From Bacillota bacterium (lineage in GTDB: Bacteria > Bacillota_G > SHA-98 > UBA4971): a stretch of 17,347 bases of DNA. A program made the translations under genes and the position numbers. The stretch's first letter is position 1, and every line of letters begins with the position of its first letter. Shown here in pieces: positions 1 through 7,832 of this stretch. Below the pieces are notes generated by a model that saw only the letters and a list, made by a program, of their open reading frames with translations, searched no databases and had not been told where the DNA came from. The stretch is taken from contig JAAZEW010000262.1 of NCBI GenBank assembly GCA_012512055.1, positions 1 through 17,347 of the forward strand. Reading direction: 5' to 3'.

Positions 1-1573
1 CAGTCTGTTCGTCCAGCACTACCTTTCTCTTGGGAGTATTGCGTTCCAGCACATTGCCGTTGGCATCCTCGACTCTGAGAATTGCTATAGGTTCGGCTTT
101 GATACCCTGATTAGCAAAAACAGCATAGGCTGACGCCATTTCCAGTGGAGTGACCCCACGAGTTAACCCTCCGAGCACAAGAGAGAGGTTCATATCATTA
201 AGGCGTCCTGATTCCACCAGGCTTGTTATCCCCTGGGATTTTGCCGCCTTAATTGCGTTGGATACCCCTATTTGATCCAAAAGCTTCACAGAAGGGACGT
301 TAATAGAGTCTTCGAGGGCTTTACGAACCGTGACAGGGCCGCGGAATGTCTTATCATTGTTTACCGGTGCCCACGGTTCCGCCTGTCCGGGGATAACAAA
401 CTCTATGGGCGAATCGTCGAGCATAGTTGCAGGAGTATACCCTGCTTGCAGTGCTGCAGTGTAAACAAAAGGCTTGAATGCCGAACCCGGTTGCCTGTAA
501 GACATGACAGCCCTGTTAAACTCATCCTCGCCCCTGCCTCCTACCATTGCCCTGATGTAACCTTCGCGTGTATCCAATACAATCATGGCTGCCTGGGGCT
601 GGGTAAGCCCTTTTGCATCCTGGTCTCCTTTTGGCAGGTTGGAAATAAGGATTTGATTAGCAAGGGTCTGAAGTCTGAGATCCAGGGTTGTGTAGATCTT
701 CAGGCCTCCTTTGTATACTGTCTCATGGCCGTACTTCGCTATAAGCTTATCGCGGACGTAGTCAACGAAATACGGGGCCACCTGCTTGGAGGCTCTGGGC
801 TCAATTACGCCGAGGGGTGCCTCCATGGCGGCTACGGCTTCCTGGTCTGATATGTATCCCAGAGTTGCCATGCGTTTTAGCACAGTGGCACGGCGGTTCT
901 TGGCAGCATCAGGGTGCTGGGTGGGGGAGTAGATGTATGCGTTGCGTATGATACCGCCGAGAAGCGCTGATTCAGGCAGGTTCAGGTAGCGAACGCTCTT
1001 GCCGAAATACCCTTGAGCTGCAGCTTCCACTCCGTAGACCGCTTGACCGGGAAAAAAATAGACTTCATTCAGATATAATTCGAGGATTTGATCCTTTGTA
1101 TAAGTGCGTTCCAGTTGGATAGCGTACAGAAGTTCTTGGAGTTTCCTTGTCCATGTTCTTTCATGGGTGAGGAAGGCATTCTTTGCAAGCTGCTGGGTGA
1201 TAGTGCTTCCGCCTTGCACAATTCTCCCTTCACGGATGTCTACGAGGAAAGCCCTGAGTATTCCCGCGAAGTCCACACCGTGATGATCGCGGAATTTCCA
1301 ATCTTCAACTGCGATGACTGCATCTTGCAACTCTTTAGGGATCTCAGAGAGCGGTACCCATACTCGATTCTCAACATATAGTCGGGAAATGAGTTTGTTG
1401 TTCACATCATATATTCTCGTGGCCTCAATCGGCTTGTACTCGAAATCTTCCAGTGCAGGCATGTTCTTTAGCGCTGCCGAGATTACACCGATTAGGACCC
1501 CGGATCCAATGCAAAGAACAAAGATTAGCCCGATAGCCAGGATTGACAGGATACGGCCAACACCTTTCGACAT
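1..1573 (-). CDS. Penicillin-binding protein 1A family, class A (partial, C-terminus off the left edge)
   Basis: Bifunctional peptidoglycan glycosyltransferase/transpeptidase that polymerises and cross-links cell wall outside the membrane. Reading back from the ATG gives 524 uninterrupted codons to the window edge. Visible parts are: a short cytoplasmic start and one membrane anchor (about residues 7-35); a GT51 glycosyltransferase domain with EDWKFRDHHGVD (residues 90-101, Glu90 catalytic by family) and GGSTITQQLAKN (121-132); then a transpeptidase domain with the SxxK motif SAFK (Ser364 nucleophile, Lys367) and SxN motif SIN (423-425). The KTG motif should follow but is outside the window. 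The ATG is preceded by an AGGAAAGAGAGG-like ribosome site. It lies downstream of, and on the same strand as, the antiporter operon, but has its own promoter candidate. The family call is secure; whether it is the main PBP1 of the host is not shown. Confidence 0.95.
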   Translation of the reverse strand, partial: MSKGVGRILSILAIGLIFVLCIGSGVLIGVISAALKNMPALEDFEYKPIEATRIYDVNNKLISRLYVENRVWVPLSEIPKELQDAVIAVEDWKFRDHHGVDFAGILRAFLVDIREGRIVQGGSTITQQLAKNAFLTHERTWTRKLQELLYAIQLERTYTKDQILELYLNEVYFFPGQAVYGVEAAAQGYFGKSVRYLNLPESALLGGIIRNAYIYSPTQHPDAAKNRRATVLKRMATLGYISDQEAVAAMEAPLGVIEPRASKQVAPYFVDYVRDKLIAKYGHETVYKGGLKIYTTLDLRLQTLANQILISNLPKGDQDAKGLTQPQAAMIVLDTREGYIRAMVGGRGEDEFNRAVMSYRQPGSAFKPFVYTAALQAGYTPATMLDDSPIEFVIPGQAEPWAPVNNDKTFRGPVTVRKALEDSINVPSVKLLDQIGVSNAIKAAKSQGITSLVESGRLNDMNLSLVLGGLTRGVTPLEMASAYAVFANQGIKAEPIAILRVEDANGNVLERNTPKRKVVLDEQT

Positions 1574-1636
1574 CTATGATGCCTCTCTTTCCTGCTGAGC
1601 ATTTTCCAGGAGCTGTCTGCTTAACTATTAGAGATA

Positions 1637-1667
1637 ATTATACCACAGCAGTTCCAGTTTGCGTCAA
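1637..1667 (-). promoter_or_regulatory. Candidate sigma-A promoter of the PBP1A gene
   Basis: On the minus strand TTGACG (1662-1667) and a perfect TATAAT (1637-1642) are separated by 19 bp, about 60 bp upstream of the PBP start. The spacer is longer than the ideal 17 bp, so strength is uncertain. It implies the PBP gene can be transcribed without the antiporter operon. Between it and the end of the 650-aa gene there is only a small GGGCG-TTT-CGCCC hairpin without a T-tract, so read-through from the operon is also possible. Confidence 0.6.
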
Positions 1668-1717
1668 CTCAGTCGGGCGAAACGCCCCGTTCATACGGTT
1701 TGGCCCGGTTGCGTATT

Positions 1718-3670
1718 TCAATGCGGTAGCTGCTGGAAGATATTCCACGCGGGGAAAGATGAAGGCAACCTAAGGTTGGGCAGTCGAAAGTCAATACAGG
1801 CATAGCATGCGATGAGAATAGCCAGGGTCGCCATTAAGAGAGCTGCATCAGCGCTAATACCCGGTGGGGTAATGCCGCCGAGTGCGCTGTTTGTGGAATC
1901 GTCCGTCCTGCGCCGGGCGGATAACGCATAAAGCCGTATTGCCCTGCCCGTCCGGGAGGTGAGCCGAGCTGCCGAGTGACAAGACTCCTTCGCCAGCCGC
2001 CAGGCGGCTACGAGATTATGGCAGGCGATCCGTCCCAAACCCTCCAGAGTCAGCCAAGAAGGGGGCGCCCAGTGAAATGCTCCGGTGGCGAGTCCCACCA
2101 GGCATGCTACAGCGCCGAGGCCCAGAGTGACGAAGGCGCTCACTACATCATTGGTATTCCAAAAAGAGAGGTTGTCCTGGATCGCAGCGAAAGCATTAGT
2201 ACCCCATGCCTGAGCTGAGGACGCCGCCAATTTTTGAGGGATAAGTCCGGGCAGAAGTCCGATTCCCACCATGACTATGGCAAGTATCACCATGGATACA
2301 TGGAATCTCCGGGATTCGCATTCTGAGATTTCCACTTTGGCAGGTCTTCCCAGGAAAATTAGGTAGTACAGCTTGGCAAAGGACGTGGCTGTGCCGACTC
2401 CTACCAGTACAAACAACCTCTCCGCCCAAACCATCAAAGGCAAGCCTGTTTCAGAGGCTGCAGTCACTGCGTGATGGAGAATGGTTTTGCTGGCATAGCC
2501 ATTAAGGCCTGGTGCGCCGATAATACCTAAGACTGCAAGAAACACAAGGACTGCAGTAACCGGGAAGCTACGTAGCAAACCGCCTAAGTTATAGAGATTC
2601 GTCTCTCCGGTGCGAACATAGATAACACCGACACCCAAAAACAAGGCTGCTTTAAACAGAGCGTGGTTGATAACATGGTAAATTGCCCCAATAAGGCCAA
2701 GCCCGCCTGCATTCCCCAGGGAAAGGCAAATACCCAGCCCCAGGATGATGTAACCCATCTGACTTACGCTGTGGTACGCCAAGAGCCGCTTGGCATCGCT
2801 TTGCAGGAGCGCGGCAATTACCCCGAGCAACATCGTGCAACTACCCAGGACAGTCAGGGCATACCCTATCCAAGCTGTCGTGTTTCCCCACTGTAAACCC
2901 CAACCGGCCAGTTCTCCGGCGCGAATGAGGCCATAGGCCCCCACTTTGATGAGGAGCCCGGACAAAAGGGCGCTGGCCGGGGTGGGCGACACTGAGTGGG
3001 CATGAGGCAGCCAGAGATGCAAAGGCACCATACCTGCTTTGATCCCGAATCCGGCTATGATTGCAGCCAGGCCCCATGCGAAGATCCGGGGCTCAACGGG
3101 AGGGATGGAACCTCTGCCCAGGGCAGGTAAGCCATTTGCAGCCGTTGTGATGAACACAATCCCCAAGGCCAAGAGGAGTCCTCCGAAGATACTGAAAAAC
3201 AGGTAGAAATACCCGGCGCGGATTGCCTCCTCATTCCGGCGATGGATGACCCAAAAGTACGAAGATATAGTCATCAGTTCAAAGAAAAGGAGCATAGTGA
3301 AAAGGTCTCCGGCCAGAAAGACTCCGAGAACCGCTGACAGCGTCAAGAGCGTAGAGATGTCAAAGCTCCTGGCTCCACCCTCCTTTTTCATGTATTCCGG
3401 CGTGTATATGGAGACTGCCCACCACAGAAATGCAGCCAGGAGTACAAACACGCAAGAGAGGATATCAGCTTGAAAAGTCGGGGAGTACGGACCGGAAAAC
3501 GGCAGAGTGCAGGTTAACTGCTCACCCCGGAACACGCCTCTCAGCCCCCAGCCTGCGAGAGTAAGAGTAACAGAGCCAGCGATAAAAGGCATATTAACAT
3601 CCTTGTCGCCAACGACAAGCAAGGCGAATGCTCCCAAAAGAGGGATAGAGGGAAGGAGTATGAGCAACAT
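1718..3670 (-). CDS. Antiporter-like proton-conducting membrane subunit (NuoL/M/N-MrpA/D family), 650 aa, long C-terminus
   Basis: Integral membrane subunit of the antiporter complex and last gene of the operon. The core (about residues 1-480) shows the family landmarks: Glu131 in GDLFTMLLFFELM, Lys211 in FGIKAGMVPLHLWLPHAH, Lys242 in LLIKVGAYGL, His336/Lys340 in NHALFKA, and Lys395 in GLNGYASK. All the usual charged proton-path residues are therefore present. Beyond the core are about 170 more residues: a hydrophobic segment near 510-530, a basic probably helical stretch (about 540-588, ending in a cluster of Arg), and one more hydrophobic segment (about 605-625). A long helix followed by a final membrane segment recalls the lateral helix of NuoL/MrpA. 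By inference this protein could stand in for the N-terminal part of MrpA, which the operon otherwise lacks. Start ATG is 8 nt after AGGAGG, 19 bp after the 481-aa gene. Confidence 0.9.
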   Translation of the reverse strand: MLLILLPSIPLLGAFALLVVGDKDVNMPFIAGSVTLTLAGWGLRGVFRGEQLTCTLPFSGPYSPTFQADILSCVFVLLAAFLWWAVSIYTPEYMKKEGGARSFDISTLLTLSAVLGVFLAGDLFTMLLFFELMTISSYFWVIHRRNEEAIRAGYFYLFFSIFGGLLLALGIVFITTAANGLPALGRGSIPPVEPRIFAWGLAAIIAGFGIKAGMVPLHLWLPHAHSVSPTPASALLSGLLIKVGAYGLIRAGELAGWGLQWGNTTAWIGYALTVLGSCTMLLGVIAALLQSDAKRLLAYHSVSQMGYIILGLGICLSLGNAGGLGLIGAIYHVINHALFKAALFLGVGVIYVRTGETNLYNLGGLLRSFPVTAVLVFLAVLGIIGAPGLNGYASKTILHHAVTAASETGLPLMVWAERLFVLVGVGTATSFAKLYYLIFLGRPAKVEISECESRRFHVSMVILAIVMVGIGLLPGLIPQKLAASSAQAWGTNAFAAIQDNLSFWNTNDVVSAFVTLGLGAVACLVGLATGAFHWAPPSWLTLEGLGRIACHNLVAAWRLAKESCHSAARLTSRTGRAIRLYALSARRRTDDSTNSALGGITPPGISADAALLMATLAILIACYACIDFRLPNLRLPSSFPAWNIFQQLPH

Positions 3671-3689
3671 AGAACTTGACCTCCTTACT

Positions 3690-5135
3690 TTAGAAGAACC
3701 GGTTTACGACAGCGTCGACTCCGGGCCAAACCAGTCCTGGGCAAAGGCCAATCAACAGTGCAATCCCTGCCAAGAGTAAAGCAGGGACCAACATGAGGCG
3801 TGCTTCGAGTTCTTTCTTGGCAACAGGCTGGCACATCTCCCCGGTAAAGGCAGTTACCACCGTGGGAATGAAGCAAAATGCATTGATCATACCGCTGCCG
3901 ATTAACACCAGCGCCAACGGTGATTTCCCCCAGGCTACACTGCCTTTCATCAAGTAGTATTTGCTCCAAAAGGTATTAAGAGGCATCATCCCGATCATAC
4001 CCAGGGATGCGATGCCGAAGGCAGTCAGAGTTCCGGGCAACTGCCGGCCGACCCCGCTCATCTCACTGACGTTTACCTTGCCGGTCTGTTTGGCAATGAT
4101 TCCTGCGCCAAAAAAGAGAGTTACCTTCAAAGTCGAGTAGCTGATCATATGGAGTATCGCTCCGGCCAACCCCCAGGGGCAAAGGGTGAAAGCGCCAAGA
4201 AGAATATATGAGAGCTGACTAATGGTATGATAAGCCAACCGTCGTTTCAGGACATCCTGCTGTGTGGCAATGATAACCCCTGTTAAGATTGTAAAAGCGG
4301 CTACCCAGGGGAGGATGTGACTCAGGGCGAGCTGTCCCATAAGCTCGTGACCGAAGACGGAATACACTACCCGCAAAATTCCGTACACACCGGAATAAAC
4401 CACTGCAACGGCATGCAAGAGAGCGCTTATGGGAGTAGGGGCGACCATGGCTTGAGGCAACCAGCGATGAAGAGGCATTATCGCTGCCTTTACACCGAAT
4501 CCGGCTATGAACAGCGCTAACAGCCAACCCAATCCAGGACCAGGGCCGACATCTGCCAGAAGGGCTCCTCCTCCAAAATCCAGGTTGCCTGTCAGGCTGT
4601 GGGTGATGACTATAGCTATTAAGATAGCCCCTGCGCCGGACAGGCTGTAGACAATGTACTTAGTGCCGGCGCTCATAGCTTCTTCTGTGCGCTCATGTAT
4701 GACCAAAGGGTAGGTGACTAAGGTGAGCAGCTCATAGAACAAATAGAGAGATATCAGGTTACCGGAAAAAGCCACTCCCAGTGTCACACTGAAAGCGAAG
4801 AGAAAATAGGTGTAGTAGGCCTGCTGTCTTTCTTCTCCCGCCATATATCCAAAAGAGTAGACCGCAGCAAAGAGCCACAGCGTGGAAGCAATTAGCCCGA
4901 ACACTACCCCTAAAGGATCCGGGTATAGGCTCCACACCAAGCCTCCGGTAGTACCTGCTATCCTTATAGTCCGGCCGGCAAGCACCGCCCCTGCCACCCG
5001 CCAGCTAAAGAATGTGCCGACAGCGGAGGAACTCAGTGCAACTACGTTACGGAGGCGGCTGCCGCACCGAGGCATCAAGGCTATAAGTAGCCCTCCCACC
5101 GCGCCGCTCAGCAGTGCCAAAACCAGATCGATCAT
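3690..5135 (-). CDS. Antiporter-like proton-conducting membrane subunit (NuoL/M-MrpD family), 481 aa
   Basis: Second large antiporter-like subunit, about 14 predicted membrane segments, in the inner membrane complex. Conserved positions: Glu135 in NLISLYLFYELLT, Lys216 in FGVKAAIMPLHRWLPQA, Lys337 in SYSTLKVTLFF, Lys392 in NTFWSKYYLM. Two usual positions differ. The Lys found in the next helix of the two sister proteins is Val246 here (HAVAVVYSGVYG, resembling the NuoL pattern), and the His that normally sits four residues before Lys337 is Tyr333. It may therefore translocate ions differently or be partly structural (inference). The ATG follows a GAGGAGG site directly at the end of the repeat-filled gap, so the repeats lie in its leader. 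Product family is certain; the individual subunit name is not. Confidence 0.9.
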   Translation of the reverse strand: MIDLVLALLSGAVGGLLIALMPRCGSRLRNVVALSSSAVGTFFSWRVAGAVLAGRTIRIAGTTGGLVWSLYPDPLGVVFGLIASTLWLFAAVYSFGYMAGEERQQAYYTYFLFAFSVTLGVAFSGNLISLYLFYELLTLVTYPLVIHERTEEAMSAGTKYIVYSLSGAGAILIAIVITHSLTGNLDFGGGALLADVGPGPGLGWLLALFIAGFGVKAAIMPLHRWLPQAMVAPTPISALLHAVAVVYSGVYGILRVVYSVFGHELMGQLALSHILPWVAAFTILTGVIIATQQDVLKRRLAYHTISQLSYILLGAFTLCPWGLAGAILHMISYSTLKVTLFFGAGIIAKQTGKVNVSEMSGVGRQLPGTLTAFGIASLGMIGMMPLNTFWSKYYLMKGSVAWGKSPLALVLIGSGMINAFCFIPTVVTAFTGEMCQPVAKKELEARLMLVPALLLAGIALLIGLCPGLVWPGVDAVVNRFF

Positions 5136-5161
5136 ATGCCAAATCCTCCTCGCACACGCTT

Positions 5162-5201
5162 ACTTGAGCACACACCTACTTGAGCACACCTACTTAACCA
5201 C
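5162..5201. repeat. Degenerate 14-16 bp direct repeats, short block
   Basis: Three copies of an ACTTGAGCACACACCT-like unit begin at 5162, 5178 and 5192 (plus-strand reading). The last is the degenerate ACTTAACCAC that adjoins the 105-bp repeat block. The copies share ACTTRA and CACAC cores. No protein reading frame fits, because the period is not a multiple of three. Function unknown. Confidence 0.8.
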
Positions 5202-5205
5202 GAAA

Positions 5206-5310
5206 CCGTTGAACTTGTCCTGTAACTGCAAATTTCGTCGAAGACGGCAACCGATTTTTGCGATTCAAGCGAACTGCGGTGACATAATATGGGAGACATC
5301 AACAGTCTCA
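5206..5310. repeat. 105-bp duplicated block, copy 1 (nearer the 481-aa gene)
   Basis: Aligns without any gap to 5427-5531. By eye there are 22 differences in 105 positions, about 79% identity. On the minus (transcribed) strand it opens with the inverted repeat GAGAC-N7-GTCTC and contains AATCGCAAAAA and a small CGTC-GAA-GACG hairpin. One reading frame of the block is broken by an in-frame TGA in this copy but is open in the other copy. I recognise no known element. Confidence 0.85.
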
Positions 5311-5319
5311 ACCACACTC

Positions 5320-5407
5320 ACTTAAGCACACGCCCACTTGAACATATACCTACTTAAGTACACCCACTTAAGCACATGTATACCCGAACATACGCTTACT
5401 TGATCAC
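5320..5407. repeat. Degenerate 16-bp direct repeats, long block
   Basis: Units beginning at about 5320, 5336, 5352, 5366, 5382 (weak) and 5398 resemble ACTTAAGCACACGCCC with a 16-bp period (once 14). They are the same family as the units at 5162-5201. They lie between the two copies of the 105-bp block, so the whole gap is built as [block, repeats, block, repeats]. They are inside the antiporter operon transcript. Confidence 0.8.
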
Positions 5408-5426
5408 TAAGTATGAGTTCATGAGG

Positions 5427-5531
5427 CCGTTGGACTTCTCCAGTAATCGCCGGTTTCGCCGAAGACGTCGGCCGGTTTTTGCGATTCGGGCGGGCTGTGT
5501 TAACATAACATGGGAGACATCAACGGTCTCA
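5427..5531. repeat. 105-bp duplicated block, copy 2 (abuts the mnhD stop codon)
   Basis: Second copy of the 105-bp block, 221 bp from the first. It begins, on the minus strand, exactly at the TGA stop codon of the upstream mnhD gene and carries the same GAGAC-N7-GTCTC inverted repeat. In this copy a frame stays open for about 44 codons, ending in a TAA in the first 16-bp repeat. Its possible ATG (about 5511) has no ribosome binding site, so I do not call a gene. Confidence 0.85.
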
Positions 5532-7028
5532 TGGAGATCTGCTTAGAAGTTCAACTGCAGCCCTACCCGCCAGCTCGAGAAAAGGCCCTGGTGCAATGCC
5601 AAGGATTACGACCCCGGCTGCCAAAAGAATTAACGCAATTCTCTGTGGGGCGCCGGGATCCTGGCCATCTATAGCGCGGGCCTGCTCAAAATAGGCTGTT
5701 CGAATAATAGGGAAAAGGTAAGCTGCTGCCAGCACGCTCCCGGCTACGATCACCAGAGGAGCTAATGTGCTCCCTTCAGTCAGGCTGCCGGCGAGAAGAT
5801 GCCATTTGCCGACGAAGCCTGAAAACAACGGTATACCGACCATGCCCAGGCTACCGATGGTGAAAGCAGCCATGGTTATGGGCATTTTCTCACCAATACC
5901 GGCCATTTCACTGATTCGAGTGATACCCGTAGCTCCGATGATGGCTCCTGCTGCTAAAAATAAGCCTGACTTGATTACAGCGTGGCTGGCTATGTGAAAT
6001 AGGGTACCTGTCAGGCTATGGACATTAACGTGCCCGAGTCCCAAGAACACATATCCCACCTGTGCAACAGTGGAAAAAGCCAACCTGCGTTTGAGCTCAT
6101 CTTGAGCCATGGCGAGAAGGGACCCGGCGATAATCGCGACCATGCCTAAAAGTGCCACTATCCGGTCAAGAGCGAATTCTCGTATCAGAGTGGCGCCGAA
6201 TACACTGTATAAAACCTTAATAAGACAAATCATATACCCCTTGACTGCCAGGCCTGACAAAATGGCGCTGGCAGGTGATGGGGCTGTGGAGTGAGCGTCA
6301 GGAAGCCAGACGTGGAGAGGGAAGAGGGCGGATTTCACGCCAAAGCCAACCAACAGAAAACCGGCTGCAATCCACACTACATGGGGATAGTCCTGCCAGA
6401 TCCGGCCCAGCTCAAGGGAGGCAAAGCCCATATTCAGATGCCCGGTGATAATGTAAAGAAAGCCTATACCGCCCAGTATGAGAGCGGAGCCCAGGGTTGC
6501 CAAGATCAGATAATTGAAAGTGGCTTCGGCTGCGCGAGGATGTCTACAGGAACTCACCAGGCCACAGCAGCTCAGGGTAGCTACCTCCACCAAAACAAAA
6601 ACGTTGAAAAGATCATTGGTAACAGCCATACCTGCCAGGGATCCTACGAGCAACAGGTAAAGCACGTAGAACCGGGCGGTTCGCACTGAACCGCCGACTT
6701 CATGGGCCATGTTGGCAACCGTGGAGAGGGCCACAGGCAGACTGATACCTGATACCAGCAATAGGAAGAATGCGCTTAAGCTGCCTACCACGAGTTCTAT
6801 ACCCCACGGAGCAGGCCGGCCTCCCATACTGTAAATGATGGGAATCCCATTCTTCGCAAGAACAAGTGAGCCCAGATATCCCGCGCCCAGGACACCCAGA
6901 GCCAGGACGGATATGACGAGACTCTCCACGAGCCTTATCCGACGTGCGAAGGTGGACAAGACAAATGCGACAAATAAAGGAGCAATGACGACAAATACAG
7001 GTAAGTTAGATACGATGGTTGCCGTCAT
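5529..7028 (-). CDS. mnhD: MnhD/MrpD-like antiporter subunit, 499 aa
   Basis: Main antiporter-like subunit of the Mrp/Mbh module, predicted to move protons against Na+ or another cation across the cytoplasmic membrane. All family residues are present: Glu148 in NDLFNVFVLVEVATL, Lys232 in FGVKSALFPLHVWLPDAHS, Lys263 in SGLAVKGYM, His349/Lys353 in SHAVIKSGLF and Lys408 in SGFVGKWHLL. Its length of 499 aa fits MrpD/MbhH. It follows mnhC by 2 bp, the standard C-D order, with a GAGGTGA ribosome site before its ATG. It is the most MrpD-like of the three large subunits. Its TGA stop is the first base triplet of the downstream 105-bp repeat block. Confidence 0.93.
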   Translation of the reverse strand: MTATIVSNLPVFVVIAPLFVAFVLSTFARRIRLVESLVISVLALGVLGAGYLGSLVLAKNGIPIIYSMGGRPAPWGIELVVGSLSAFFLLLVSGISLPVALSTVANMAHEVGGSVRTARFYVLYLLLVGSLAGMAVTNDLFNVFVLVEVATLSCCGLVSSCRHPRAAEATFNYLILATLGSALILGGIGFLYIITGHLNMGFASLELGRIWQDYPHVVWIAAGFLLVGFGVKSALFPLHVWLPDAHSTAPSPASAILSGLAVKGYMICLIKVLYSVFGATLIREFALDRIVALLGMVAIIAGSLLAMAQDELKRRLAFSTVAQVGYVFLGLGHVNVHSLTGTLFHIASHAVIKSGLFLAAGAIIGATGITRISEMAGIGEKMPITMAAFTIGSLGMVGIPLFSGFVGKWHLLAGSLTEGSTLAPLVIVAGSVLAAAYLFPIIRTAYFEQARAIDGQDPGAPQRIALILLAAGVVILGIAPGPFLELAGRAAVELLSRSP

Positions 7029-7030
7029 CT

Positions 7031-7408
7031 CTATGTCACCTCACGCTTCATCTCCGCTATGCGCCGGGCATCAGTGGTGCCGTAAGATTGATATAACCTG
7101 ATGATCAGTGCCAGGGCGAAAGCGGTCACGCTGACACTGACTACTATGCCGGTCAACATAAGGGCTGATGGAACCGGGTTTATATACAAGGCCTCAGGGT
7201 TTGACTGACGAAGTATAGGCACCGCACCTCCTCGGATGTTCCCTGCTGCGATGAACATTAGGAAAATAGCACTTTCCATGATGTTAATCCCTATCAGCTT
7301 CTTAAATAAATTGGAGCGAGTGAGTACGGTGAAAGCGCCTATAAGAAACAAGATTACGGCTGCAAAGTACGGATAGTTGATGATGAGCTTATCCAGCAGA
7401 GTCTTCAT
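7031..7408 (-). CDS. mnhC: MnhC/MrpC (NuoK-like) antiporter subunit
   Basis: Small membrane subunit of 125 aa related to NuoK of complex I. Three hydrophobic segments are seen (about residues 12-28, 36-55 and 84-108). Family marks are the membrane Glu in IGINIMESAIF and the motif YINPVPSALMLTGIVVSVSV. It lies between mnhB and mnhD as in Mrp operons. Its ATG overlaps the mnhB stop by 4 bp (ATGA), indicating translational coupling. It probably forms part of the channel core between the D subunits and the B/E/F/G side (known from Mrp and Mbh structures). Confidence 0.93.
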   Translation of the reverse strand: MKTLLDKLIINYPYFAAVILFLIGAFTVLTRSNLFKKLIGINIMESAIFLMFIAAGNIRGGAVPILRQSNPEALYINPVPSALMLTGIVVSVSVTAFALALIIRLYQSYGTTDARRIAEMKREVT

Positions 7409-7830
7409 GACTCTTCCTCCATCATGGTAAAGAACAATGTAATCATTGTACTTGCCACTCTTATGCCAACTCCGAGGCCGATTAGGGAGATTAATCCTCC
7501 CGAGGAGAGGGTTCCGAGGGTTCCCAGGTCAATTCCTGCCAGCTTGTTGGCAAGAAACGGAGCTCCTTTGATTATGCCTACCATACCCATGATCCCGTAC
7601 CAGAGTGTGCCATAGCTCTCAGTCAGAGTGGTGATTCTCTCCGGCATCTTGGCACGGCCCCTTTCAAGCCCATAGATGGTGGCAAAGGCAATGAACGCCA
7701 GTCCCACTACGATCCCGCCGGCAAAGGAACCTCCGGGGGAAACATGGCCATGAAAGATGACATACAACCCGTACATCTGTATGAAAGGCAGAAGCAATGC
7801 AGCTACGCGCTTCAGAATGAAATCCCTCAC
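7405..7830 (-). CDS. mnhB: MnhB/MrpB antiporter subunit
   Basis: Membrane subunit of 141 aa with four hydrophobic segments. It carries the MnhB-domain motif HGHVSPGGSFAGGIVVGLAFI near residues 28-48. The start is GTG with a GGAAAGGG-like site overlapping the end of the preceding gene, 2 bp after its stop. MnhB follows the MbhE-like gene here, as the F subunit follows E in membrane-bound hydrogenase operons. Confidence 0.93.
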   Translation of the reverse strand: MRDFILKRVAALLLPFIQMYGLYVIFHGHVSPGGSFAGGIVVGLAFIAFATIYGLERGRAKMPERITTLTESYGTLWYGIMGMVGIIKGAPFLANKLAGIDLGTLGTLSSGGLISLIGLGVGIRVASTMITLFFTMMEEES

Positions 7831-7832
7831 TG

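Noticed and set aside
272..850. Plus-strand open frame of 192 codons
   Set aside because: It is antisense to the PBP1A coding region, whose minus-strand frame has clear catalytic motifs and runs 524 codons without a stop.
5132..5317. Minus-strand open frame of 61 codons before the 481-aa antiporter gene
   Set aside because: It runs through the repeat region in a frame not shared by the second copy, and its stop overlaps the next start; composition follows the repeats.
4882..5325. Plus-strand open frame of 147 codons
   Set aside because: Antisense to the start of the 481-aa antiporter gene and the repeat region; no start signals or family features.
5140..5410. CRISPR array
   Set aside because: The 16-bp units are too short, degenerate and directly abutting, with no unique spacers and no cas genes.
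1718..7028. Respiratory complex I (nuoL/M/N) assignment for the three large subunits
   Set aside because: Neighbouring mnhE, F, G, B, C and DUF4040/MbhE genes place them in an Mrp/Mbh-type module; no nuo quinone or NADH subunits are present.
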